A stretch of 20,233 nucleotides of DNA from Bacteroidales bacterium (GTDB lineage Bacteria > Bacteroidota > Bacteroidia > Bacteroidales > UBA932), in NCBI GenBank assembly GCA_024681565.1, contig JAILAO010000142.1:1-20233 (forward strand). Direction: 5' to 3'. The notes under the pieces were generated by a model. The model searched no databases, was not told the DNA's origin, and was given only the letters and a program-made list of their open reading frames with translations. The first letter of the stretch is position 1. Every line of letters begins with the position of its first letter. The translations under genes and the position numbers were made by a program. Positions 1-6,705 of the stretch are shown here, in pieces.

Positions 1-1275
1 TCTTGTTTCTCCGGCGGCGGCACGATGGCTTCTTACCTCATGGCGCTGGACGAACGCATCCAGTGCGCTTGCGTGGGACTCTTTTTCTCTTCACGCCTCC
101 GGACGCTGGAACTGACCGGACCTTCCGACGGATGCCAGCAGATGCCTTACGAAGGCCGTGAACAGATCGAAGGTGCCGATCTGGTGCTCGCGATGGCACC
201 GCGACCGGTTATCATCCTGGACGGGAAATATGATTTCGTGGATCACTGGGGCGCCCTGCAGAGCTTCGAAGACTTGCAGAAAGCCTATACGGTCCTGGGC
301 TGTCCGGAGAAGGTGTCCCAGTATTATGCGGAAGACGGCCACGCCACGCCGCCGGACGTGCAGCAGCACCTGATCGACTGGTTCCGGCGCTGGCTGCTCG
401 ATGCGCAGGGGCCGGCCACTGAGAGTGCCCCCTGGCGGGGTACGGATATGCTTTGTACGGTTTCCGGACAGGTCAATCTCGAATTCCCGGACGCGCAGAG
501 CACCATGCAGGCCACGCTTGCGGAGATGGATGCGCTGGCACCGGCCCGGGAGAAGTTCTGCGCGCAGGATGTCGCAGCCGTTCAGGCCGGAATCCGCCGG
601 CTTTTGGGCATCGGCGGCACATTCGCGCCTGTGCAGGCCGTATCCTCCGGCGGGCGGGAACTGCGCGGTTTCTCCGAATATCGTTTCCAACTGAACCGGG
701 AAGGGGAGTTTCCCGTTCCCGTCATCATCCGCGTCCCTGAAAACGTCAAACCGGATTCCGCCGTCGAGATCCGTCTGTCTGACCGCGGGAAGGCCGGATT
801 GCTGGGCGAATTCGACCGTTACGACGCGACTTCCGACGGGACGGTCCTGGTGTTCGCCGATCTCCGGGGCATGGGGGAGAGCGCCGATCCGGCGGAATAC
901 AACCTGTTGAAATACTGGAATCAGGAATACCGCATCGCAGCCACCAGCCTGCATGTCGGCAGACCGCTTCCCGGACAGCGCGTGGTGGATGTGCTGACGC
1001 TGCTGGATTTCTGCGACCAGGATGAACATTTGCAGGGACGTCCGGTGCGCATCCGGGCCGACGGCCTCTGCGGTCCGGTCGTCGCACATGCTGCCGTATT
1101 GGACAAGCGGATCACGGAAGCGACATTGAGTCGTTCGCTCCGTACCTGGCGCAGTTACCTGGAGAATCCGTTGCAGTATGACATGCTCTCCAATGTCGTT
1201 CCCGGGGCTCTTCGCTGCTACGACCTGCCGGACCTGGTCCGCCTGGGCGGCGGACGGATCACCTATGGAGACTGA
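1..1275 (+). CDS. Tandem alpha/beta-hydrolase, acetylxylan-esterase-like, 3' part
   Basis: The reading frame is open from base 1, so the gene begins upstream of the window; 424 residues are visible. The visible part opens inside a nucleophile elbow, CFSGGG, with Ser4 (window numbering) as likely nucleophile. Asp78 in the segment VIILDGKYDF and His114 in DGHATPP complete a plausible Ser-Asp-His triad. A second hydrolase-like domain follows (about residues 215-424; RVPENVKPDSAVEI, FADLRGMGESADP). At its elbow position it reads GLCGP, with Cys357 where Ser is expected, so this half may be non-catalytic. Two-domain hydrolases of this type in Bacteroidota and Planctomycetes are usually annotated as acetylxylan esterases or prolyl-oligopeptidase-like enzymes that deacetylate plant polysaccharides; the substrate here is inferred. 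The N-terminus, and so any signal peptide, is not visible. A strong terminator follows the stop codon. Confidence 0.75.
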   Translation, partial: SCFSGGGTMASYLMALDERIQCACVGLFFSSRLRTLELTGPSDGCQQMPYEGREQIEGADLVLAMAPRPVIILDGKYDFVDHWGALQSFEDLQKAYTVLGCPEKVSQYYAEDGHATPPDVQQHLIDWFRRWLLDAQGPATESAPWRGTDMLCTVSGQVNLEFPDAQSTMQATLAEMDALAPAREKFCAQDVAAVQAGIRRLLGIGGTFAPVQAVSSGGRELRGFSEYRFQLNREGEFPVPVIIRVPENVKPDSAVEIRLSDRGKAGLLGEFDRYDATSDGTVLVFADLRGMGESADPAEYNLLKYWNQEYRIAATSLHVGRPLPGQRVVDVLTLLDFCDQDEHLQGRPVRIRADGLCGPVVAHAAVLDKRITEATLSRSLRTWRSYLENPLQYDMLSNVVPGALRCYDLPDLVRLGGGRITYGD

Positions 1276-1286
1276 GTGTTTCTGAG

Positions 1287-1316
1287 ATGCCCGGCATGGC
1301 CGGGCATTTTTCTTTT
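1287..1316 (+). terminator. Intrinsic terminator of the esterase gene
   Basis: A perfect 9-bp stem (ATGCCCGGC, loop ATG, GCCGGGCAT) is followed directly by TTTTTCTTTT. It sits 11 bases after the esterase stop codon and just before the 3' end of the convergent kinase gene. On the minus strand no T-tract follows the stem, so it should act mainly on plus-strand transcripts. Confidence 0.9.
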
Positions 1317-2400
1317 ATAGAAGCAGTTGGCGGATCAGGTCGACCATGCCGGGGAGGAAGCCGAAATGGACGCCCAGGTAGATCATGTGCAGGCCGGCAA
1401 ACGGACGCACCTCCTGTTCGAAGGCGTCTTTTTGTTCCTGCGTGCGGGCGCCGGCATATTCTTCGGCGAAGAGATCCCAGATGTGCACAAGTTCTTTCAG
1501 GCCCAGGTGGAAGAGATGCTGTGCCCGCTGCTCCGTATTGAGTTTCGTCAGGAAATACCACATGCCGAGGTCCATCATGGGATAACCGTAGCCGAAATCT
1601 CCCAGGTCGATCCAGAGGTCTTCGCCTTCGTCGGTGCGGATCACGTTGCTGATCTGCAGGTCTCCGTGCAGGCAGGTCGTAACTGCAGGAATCGCGTCCG
1701 CAAACTGCAGGATGCGCGACTTCTCTCCGTCGCTCAATTCCGTGCAGGCCAGGACCGCTTGCCGGTGAGCCAGGACTTGGTCCGAAAAGATGGCCGTGTC
1801 ACATTGCGTCTCATGCAATTGCCTGCACATCTGCGCAAAACGCTTGATGATCTCTTCCGTACGTTCAGGTTCTTCCGAAATAATGCGGGAGAAGGAGCGC
1901 TTGCCGGGGATCCGCTCGAATTCCAACGCAGTTTTCCCGTCGTCCGCATAGACGGTTCCGACCAGCGGCGTCGGCAGGCCGAAGAGCATCACGGCACGGG
2001 CGGCAGCTTTCTCCCGGGCGACCGCAGACTGCGGAACGTTGTCCCCATAGATCTTGATCATTGCGTCTCCGTCCTGGCTGTTGTAGGACTTGGACATGAA
2101 ACTGGCGCCGAATTCAATATATTTCGACATGTCCAGCGGCCTGGGCTTGCGGCAGATGTCGATAAAATCCGCCACCCCCGTATCCACGAAACGCTCAAGG
2201 ACTTCGTCCGAAGCGTTGACGATGCTGAAGCGGGTGCCGGAACGCCTGGCGTTCATCAGGCGGCGCAGGGCCGCGAAATGAACTTCCGTAACGTCTGTAA
2301 AATCGATGGTGGAGGGAAACTCCCTGTCCAGTTCGGAGAGCAGTTTTTCCGCTGCCGCAGCATCCAGGATGCCTGCGGGATGGATCATCTTGGCAATCAT
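1315..2400 (-). CDS. STAS-like domain fused to APH/choline-kinase-type phosphotransferase
   Basis: The product has 361 residues with two parts. Residues 1-85 look like a STAS domain (sulfate transporter and anti-sigma antagonist fold; TIDFTDVTEVHFAALRRLMN). Residues 95-361 are an aminoglycoside-phosphotransferase-type kinase: IKIYGD carries the probable ATP lysine (K116), HGDLQISN the catalytic loop (D247, N252), and WIDLGDFGYG the metal-binding aspartate (D265 or D268). The kinase half resembles the family named TIGR02172, first seen as paralogues in Fibrobacter; this is from memory of the motif. The phosphorylated substrate is unknown, and no resistance role should be assumed. ATG at 2400 directly abuts AGGAAG; the in-frame ATG at 2388 is an alternative start. 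The promoter box is at 2416-2423. The gene stands alone, divergent from the dehydrogenase and convergent with the esterase. Confidence 0.8.
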   Translation of the reverse strand: MIAKMIHPAGILDAAAAEKLLSELDREFPSTIDFTDVTEVHFAALRRLMNARRSGTRFSIVNASDEVLERFVDTGVADFIDICRKPRPLDMSKYIEFGASFMSKSYNSQDGDAMIKIYGDNVPQSAVAREKAAARAVMLFGLPTPLVGTVYADDGKTALEFERIPGKRSFSRIISEEPERTEEIIKRFAQMCRQLHETQCDTAIFSDQVLAHRQAVLACTELSDGEKSRILQFADAIPAVTTCLHGDLQISNVIRTDEGEDLWIDLGDFGYGYPMMDLGMWYFLTKLNTEQRAQHLFHLGLKELVHIWDLFAEEYAGARTQEQKDAFEQEVRPFAGLHMIYLGVHFGFLPGMVDLIRQLLL

Positions 2401-2415
2401 CTTCCTGTGTTTTTA

Positions 2416-2423
2416 CAAAATTA
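2416..2423 (-). promoter_or_regulatory. Promoter -7 box of the STAS-kinase gene
   Basis: On the minus strand this reads TAATTTTG, an exact match to the Bacteroidota -7 consensus TAnnTTTG. It ends 15 bases before the ATG at 2400, giving a leader of about 10 bases. Confidence 0.6.
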
Positions 2424-2455
2424 GGAAAATCGCTCGGAATATGAAAAAAGATTGC

Positions 2456-2462
2456 TAATTTG
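2456..2462 (+). promoter_or_regulatory. Probable promoter -7 box of the dehydrogenase operon
   Basis: TAATTTG is one base short of the TAnnTTTG consensus. It lies 25 bases before the ATG at 2488, in the AT-rich divergent region shared with the kinase gene. No convincing -33 TTTG is visible, so the call is tentative. Confidence 0.4.
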
Positions 2463-2487
2463 CAGAACTAACCCGTTAGAGAATAAT

Positions 2488-3669
2488 ATGAAGGATTTTA
2501 ATTATTACGCTCCGACACAAGTCGTGTTCGGAGAACATTCCGAAGAAAAAGTAGCCGGTCTGGTCAAGCATTACGGCGGACATAAGGTCCTGGTCCACTA
2601 TGGCGGCAAAAGCGCCGTCAAGTCCGGCCTGCTGGATAAGATCTGCGGCCTGCTGCGCGAGGGAGGGCTCGAAGTGGTCCTGCTGGGCGGTGTCGTTCCC
2701 AACCCGCGCCTGTCCAAGGTGCATGAAGGGATCGCCCTGTGCCGCGAAAAAGGCGTGGATTTCCTGCTTGCCGTCGGCGGCGGCAGCGTCATAGATTCCG
2801 CCAAGGCGATCGCTTACGGCGTTCCGTATGACGGAGAGGTGTGGGATTTCTACAGCGGCAAGGCCGAGGCGGTCGCCTGTCTGCCTGTCGCTTCCGTGCT
2901 GACCATCCCGGCCGCCGGCAGCGAGATGAGCGAGGCGAGCGTGATCACCAACGAGGACGGCGACATCAAAGTGGGATACTCCAATGATATCTCCCGGCCC
3001 AGATTTGCCATCATGAATCCCCGCCGCACCTTCACCCTGCCGCCGTACCAGACGGCTGCCGGCGTGACGGACATGATGATGCACACGATGGAGCGTTATT
3101 TCACGCACGATACCGACATGACCTTCACGGATGCCCTGGCGGAGGCCGTACTCCGGACGATGAAGAACTGCGTGTTCGCCGTCCTCAAGGATCCGGAGGA
3201 CTATCGCAACCGGGCCCAGATCATGTGGGGCGGCAGCATCGCGCACAACGGACTGACCGGATGCGGTGTCGAGGAAGACTGGTCCACGCACAATCTGGAG
3301 CACGAGCTGAGTGCGATGTTCGACGTCACCCACGGCGCAGGACTCGCCGCAATCTGGCCCAGCTGGGCCCGTTACGTCTATCAGGAAGACGTCAGCCGTT
3401 TCGTGCAGTTTGCCGTGAACGTCATGGATGTGCCCAATGATTTTTCGGATCCCGAGGGAACCGCGCTCAAGGGCATCGAAGCGATCGAACAGTTCTACCA
3501 TGCCATCGGGATGCCGACCCGCATCCGCGAGCTGCTCGGCCGGGACATCACGGACGAAGAGATTCGCGAGATGGCCCGCAAATGCAGCCACGACGGCACT
3601 TTCACGATGGGCGGTTTCAAGGTCCTGGCCCGGGAAGACATGGAAGCAATCTACAGAATGGCCAGATAA
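2488..3669 (+). CDS. Iron-containing (butanol-type) alcohol dehydrogenase
   Basis: This 393-residue enzyme would reduce aldehydes to alcohols with NAD(P)H in the cytoplasm. The N-terminal cofactor domain carries GGVVPNPRLSKV (67-78) and AVGGGSVIDSAKA (95-107). The C-terminal domain carries the metal ligands Asp195, His199 (AGVTDMMMHTMERY), His268 and His282 (THNLEHELSAMFDVTHG). Their spacing equals that of the four ligands of E. coli YqhD. An upstream in-frame TTG at 2452 lies in the promoter, so ATG 2488 is the better start. The stop TAA overlaps the ATG of the next gene by one base, implying translational coupling with the epimerase. The physiological aldehyde is not readable from sequence. 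Confidence 0.92.
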   Translation: MKDFNYYAPTQVVFGEHSEEKVAGLVKHYGGHKVLVHYGGKSAVKSGLLDKICGLLREGGLEVVLLGGVVPNPRLSKVHEGIALCREKGVDFLLAVGGGSVIDSAKAIAYGVPYDGEVWDFYSGKAEAVACLPVASVLTIPAAGSEMSEASVITNEDGDIKVGYSNDISRPRFAIMNPRRTFTLPPYQTAAGVTDMMMHTMERYFTHDTDMTFTDALAEAVLRTMKNCVFAVLKDPEDYRNRAQIMWGGSIAHNGLTGCGVEEDWSTHNLEHELSAMFDVTHGAGLAAIWPSWARYVYQEDVSRFVQFAVNVMDVPNDFSDPEGTALKGIEAIEQFYHAIGMPTRIRELLGRDITDEEIREMARKCSHDGTFTMGGFKVLAREDMEAIYRMAR

Positions 3670-4691
3670 TGAAAAAGAAAGCGTTATTCATCGGCGGGAC
3701 GGGTACCATCAGCACCGCCATCACTGCCCTTGTGGCCAGGCAGGGGGAGTGGGAACTTACCCTGTTGAACCGGGGCACCCGGCCCGGCGCCGTGCCTGAG
3801 GGGGTCAGGATCATCCAGGCTGACATCAACGACGAGGCGGAGACCGCCCGAAAACTGGAGGGAATGCAGTGGGACTGCGTCTGTGATTTTATCGGATTTG
3901 TCCCGGCGCAGGTCGAACGCGACTGGCGTCTCTTCAAGGGTCGGACGAAGCAATATATGTATATCAGCTCCGCTTCCGCCTATCAGAAACCGGCCGTCAA
4001 TCCTTTCATCACCGAAAGTACGCCGCTGGCCAATCCTTACTGGCAATATTCCCGGGATAAGATTGCCTGCGAGGATTTCCTGATGGAGAAATTCCGTACC
4101 GAAGGTTATCCGGTCACGATCATCCGCCCCAGCCATACCTATGACGACCGCAAGGTTCCGCTGGCCGTCCATGGTCCCAAGGGCACCTGGCAGGTACTCC
4201 GCCGGATGCTTGACGGCAAACCCGTCATCATCCACGGCGACGGCACGTCCCAGTGGACGCTGACGCACAACAGCGATTTCGCCAAAGGTTTTGTCGGTCT
4301 GATGGGAAATGCCCATGCCATCGGGAATGCCTTCCAGATCACTTCCGATGAAACCCTTTCCTGGCGGCAGATCTACCAGATCATCGCCGATGCCCTGGGG
4401 GTCGAGCTGAAACCTTATTACGTCGCTTCCGATTTCCTGGCCGCCATCGGCCCCTATGACTTTGAGGGAGAGCTGATCGGGGACAAAGGGTGGACCGTCC
4501 TCTTCGACAACAAGAAACTGAAAAGGGTTGTGCCGGACTTCAAGGCGACGGTACGTTTCGACCAGGGCGTGCGCCGGACCATCGATCATATTCTGGCACA
4601 TCCCGAACTCCAGATCGCAGAACCTGAATTCGATGCCTGGTGCGACCGGGTGATCGACGCCTTGGAGAAGGCCAAAGCATCGCTCCGATAA
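3669..4691 (+). CDS. NAD-dependent epimerase/dehydratase (extended SDR)
   Basis: This 340-residue protein has a Rossmann fold with a start-proximal GGTGTIS nucleotide-binding motif (9-15), a serine-rich YISSASAY strand (98-105) and the catalytic pair Tyr127-x3-Lys131 in YSRDK. These are the marks of the extended or atypical SDR family, which acts on nucleotide sugars or similar alcohols. IRPSHTYDDR and the GDGTSQWTLTHNSDFAKG stretch resemble the substrate-binding region of NDP-sugar epimerases and of chloroplast RNA-binding-like SDRs. ATG 3669 overlaps the dehydrogenase stop (TAATG), fixing the start and implying one transcript. The shared operon suggests linked redox or carbonyl chemistry, but the substrate is not identifiable. 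Confidence 0.85.
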   Translation: MKKKALFIGGTGTISTAITALVARQGEWELTLLNRGTRPGAVPEGVRIIQADINDEAETARKLEGMQWDCVCDFIGFVPAQVERDWRLFKGRTKQYMYISSASAYQKPAVNPFITESTPLANPYWQYSRDKIACEDFLMEKFRTEGYPVTIIRPSHTYDDRKVPLAVHGPKGTWQVLRRMLDGKPVIIHGDGTSQWTLTHNSDFAKGFVGLMGNAHAIGNAFQITSDETLSWRQIYQIIADALGVELKPYYVASDFLAAIGPYDFEGELIGDKGWTVLFDNKKLKRVVPDFKATVRFDQGVRRTIDHILAHPELQIAEPEFDAWCDRVIDALEKAKASLR

Positions 4692-4740
4692 GGGTTTCCG
4701 GCAAAACGGCATCCGAGACCGCGTTTTAGTAAAATTGTTC

Positions 4741-4748
4741 TATCTTTG
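4741..4748 (+). promoter_or_regulatory. Promoter -7 box of the CPBP-fRMsr operon
   Basis: TATCTTTG matches TAnnTTTG exactly and lies 22 bases before the ATG at 4771. No terminator hairpin is visible between the epimerase stop at 4691 and this box. Confidence 0.7.
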
Positions 4749-4770
4749 TATTCTCAAACTGAATGCTCTG

Positions 4771-5598
4771 ATGAGAAAATATACTTCTGCGGCGCGGATG
4801 CCGCTTTGGAAATGGATCCTCTGCCTGCTGGCCGGATTCTTGATCTTCACGGTCCTGTACGGCCTTGCTACGGGGCTGTCGATGGATATTGACAATCCCT
4901 GGCTGAGTATGGCTTCTTTTTTGGGCTCCGGGATCCTGGGCCTGTTCCTGTATGCGGTGTGGACCAATCTGACCGAGCACCGGCCCGTTACGGAACTGGC
5001 GATGAAAAGTATGGCCTGGGATACGGTACGCGGGCTGCTCTTCGGTATCGGTTTCTTTGCCGTCGTTGCCGGGGTGCTGGCCCTGACAGGCAGCTATCGC
5101 ATCACGGAAGCTCATTTCCATGCAGTGCCGCTGCTGCTCGCCTTTTTTCAGTTTTTCACGGTTGCTGTTTTTGAAGAGATCCTCTTCCGCGGTATCCTGT
5201 TCCGCCTGATCGACGACCGGTGGAATACGGCGGTCGCCCTCCTGATATCCGCCTTGTTGTTCGGATTCATCCATATCATCAATCCAGGAGCGACGCTTTG
5301 GAGTTCTCTTGCGATCGCTATCGAGGCGGGCTTGTTGCTCGGTGCTGCTTACAAATGTTCCGGGACGCTCTGGGCACCTATCGGTATCCATTGGGCCTGG
5401 AACTTTGTGCAGGGGAATGTGCTTGGTTTTTCCGTTTCCGGCAATCCTGTCCAGGACAAGGTTTTTTCTGCCATCATTTCCGGTCCCGACTGGCTCACCG
5501 GCGGCCGTTTCGGTGCTGAAGCCTGCGTTCCGGCCGTCGTTGTCGGCCTGATTTTAAGTATCATCATCCTCTGCTGCTGCAAACGTGACGAGCGATGA
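4771..5598 (+). CDS. CPBP family intramembrane glutamic protease
   Basis: This 275-residue polytopic membrane protein has about seven hydrophobic segments. It carries the CPBP (Abi/CAAX-protease-like, Rce1-type) motifs: EEILFRG (Glu135, Glu136, Arg140), FGFIH (His168) and IGIHWAWN (His207, Asn211). These residues form the intramembrane active site of the family. In bacteria such proteins are linked to prenyl-protein-like processing, bacteriocin self-immunity or membrane protein turnover; the substrate here is unknown. A TTG start at 4735 is excluded because it lies upstream of the promoter box; ATG 4771 lies 22 bases after it. The stop overlaps the next gene as ATGA, so the protease and the methionine sulfoxide reductase are translationally coupled. 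Confidence 0.88.
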   Translation: MRKYTSAARMPLWKWILCLLAGFLIFTVLYGLATGLSMDIDNPWLSMASFLGSGILGLFLYAVWTNLTEHRPVTELAMKSMAWDTVRGLLFGIGFFAVVAGVLALTGSYRITEAHFHAVPLLLAFFQFFTVAVFEEILFRGILFRLIDDRWNTAVALLISALLFGFIHIINPGATLWSSLAIAIEAGLLLGAAYKCSGTLWAPIGIHWAWNFVQGNVLGFSVSGNPVQDKVFSAIISGPDWLTGGRFGAEACVPAVVVGLILSIIILCCCKRDER

Positions 5599-6047
5599 GC
5601 AAATCTGAACGTTATACCCTGCTCCTGAAGCAGATTCAGGGCCTCCTGCAAGGGGAGAGCGATCCGGTGGCCAACCTGGCCAACGCCGCCGCCCTCATCC
5701 ATGAGACCTTTGGTTTCTGGTGGACCGGATTCTACCGGGTCGAGGGAGAGGAATTGGTGCTGGGACCGTTCCAGGGCCCCGTGGCCTGTACACGTATTCC
5801 TTTCGGGAAAGGGGTCTGCGGTACGGCCTGGGCGCGTCGGGAGACCGTCATCGTGCCGGATGTGGAGCAATTTCCCGGACACATCGCCTGCAGTTCCGCC
5901 TCCCGCAGCGAGATCGTCGTCCCGATCCTCCGGAACGGGGAGGTGCTGGCCGTGCTGGATATTGACAGCCGCGAACTGTCCACGTTCGACAAAGAAGACG
6001 CCGCGGGGCTGGAGCCCATCGCGGCGTCGCTGAACCGAGTGTTTTAA
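5595..6047 (+). CDS. msrC: Free methionine-(R)-sulfoxide reductase (GAF-type, fRMsr)
   Basis: This 150-residue protein is a single GAF domain that reduces free methionine-R-sulfoxide to methionine in the cytoplasm, a repair step after oxidative damage. All three family cysteines are present: Cys65 in GPVACTRI, Cys75 in GKGVCGTAW and Cys99 in GHIACSSASRSEI. Their spacing (10 and 24 residues) equals that of Cys84, Cys94 and Cys118 of the E. coli enzyme. The length is normal for the family. The start overlaps the protease stop by four bases. The 3' end comes within 7 bases of the convergent lipoprotein gene, and a strong hairpin lies within the last codons. Confidence 0.95.
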   Translation: MSKSERYTLLLKQIQGLLQGESDPVANLANAAALIHETFGFWWTGFYRVEGEELVLGPFQGPVACTRIPFGKGVCGTAWARRETVIVPDVEQFPGHIACSSASRSEIVVPILRNGEVLAVLDIDSRELSTFDKEDAAGLEPIAASLNRVF

Positions 6048-6054
6048 CGATATA

Positions 6055-6597
6055 TTATTCCTTCCACTCGAAAGTCTGGAAGATTTCCCTGATCTGGGTC
6101 TCGGTCTCTTCGTCGCTGTATGAGACCATCAGCAGGATCAGCAGCGTATCCCCCCAGAAATCAGCCGAAAGCCGGGCCCGGTAGGGGGCATCATAATGAG
6201 TGCCGGAGAAATCAGTCCTGGCATATGCCGAAAAGTCATCTTTCTGAGCCAGCTGGATTGTCTCATTGAGATCCTCATTGACCACCACTCCTTCAGCTGA
6301 CAGGAAGCTGTCCGCTTCTTCCAGCATGATTTCACAGATTTCCTTGCTGATCACATGGTTGTCCTCGGGAATCGGGAAATTTTCTTCGATGAAGTCGGGC
6401 ATCAGATACATATAGACGAAACTGAGTTCGTCCCGCTTGCTTTCCAGGAGATAGATGCGGCCAAATTCATCGTCTTCCTGCTGGATGCTGTAGGTGTCCG
6501 GACAGGAGAAACTGAAACCGTGATAGGAATCGTTGCCGCTTTGGCAGGCTGTGAGCGTCAGCAGTGCTGCGCCGAGAGGATAAAACAATTTCTTCAT
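6055..6597 (-). CDS. Hypothetical lipoprotein, divergent from the sensor kinase
   Basis: The 180-residue product begins with a lipoprotein signal peptide (MKKLFYPLGAALLTLTAC, lipobox LTAC, acylated Cys19) and so should be anchored in the envelope. The rest is acidic with no motif I recognise. The alternating hydrophobic strands and the closing helix-like ETQIREIFQTFEWKE recall small PsbP/DcrB-like envelope proteins, which is only a fold guess. The gene is divergent from the histidine kinase gene. The two promoters flank a shared ATACAT-N6-ATGTAT dyad, which suggests the lipoprotein is a target or accessory of the two-component system. It ends 7 bases from the methionine sulfoxide reductase stop. 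Confidence 0.85.
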   Translation of the reverse strand: MKKLFYPLGAALLTLTACQSGNDSYHGFSFSCPDTYSIQQEDDEFGRIYLLESKRDELSFVYMYLMPDFIEENFPIPEDNHVISKEICEIMLEEADSFLSAEGVVVNEDLNETIQLAQKDDFSAYARTDFSGTHYDAPYRARLSADFWGDTLLILLMVSYSDEETETQIREIFQTFEWKE

Positions 6598-6616
6598 GGG
6601 CGTTGGGTTTGTGATA

Positions 6617-6624
6617 CAAAAATA
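6617..6624 (-). promoter_or_regulatory. Promoter -7 box of the lipoprotein gene
   Basis: On the minus strand this reads TATTTTTG, an exact TAnnTTTG match ending 19 bases before the ATG at 6597. The proximal edge of the dyad at 6647-6664 is 22 bases upstream of it. Confidence 0.65.
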
Positions 6625-6646
6625 CTTTTTACTTCCTTTGGATGCA

Positions 6647-6664
6647 ATACATAAAAATATGTAT
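6647..6664. promoter_or_regulatory. Dyad operator candidate, copy 1 (ATACAT-N6-ATGTAT)
   Basis: The sequence ATACATAAAAATATGTAT is an inverted repeat with perfect 6-bp arms. It lies midway between two divergent promoters: 22 bases from the lipoprotein -7 box and 21 bases from the kinase -7 box. That puts its centre near -44 for both predicted transcription starts, where an activator contacting polymerase would sit. A second copy with the same arms and spacer length is at 11609-11626. Confidence 0.65.
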
Positions 6665-6685
6665 GGAAGGTATTTGCGATTCGAT

Positions 6686-6693
6686 TATCTTTG
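6686..6693 (+). promoter_or_regulatory. Promoter -7 box of the sensor kinase operon
   Basis: TATCTTTG matches TAnnTTTG exactly. It ends only 12 bases before the ATG at 6706, so the predicted transcript leader is about 6 bases. There is no TTTG at the usual -33 distance. Confidence 0.65.
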
Positions 6694-6705
6694 CATAAAG
6701 AGGTA

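Noticed and set aside
1327..2424. A 365-codon open frame on the plus strand opposite the STAS-kinase gene
   Set aside because: The minus-strand gene has intact kinase motifs and a promoter; the opposite frame has neither.
2476..3591. A 371-codon minus-strand frame opposite the alcohol dehydrogenase
   Set aside because: It is a shadow of a strongly conserved dehydrogenase gene.
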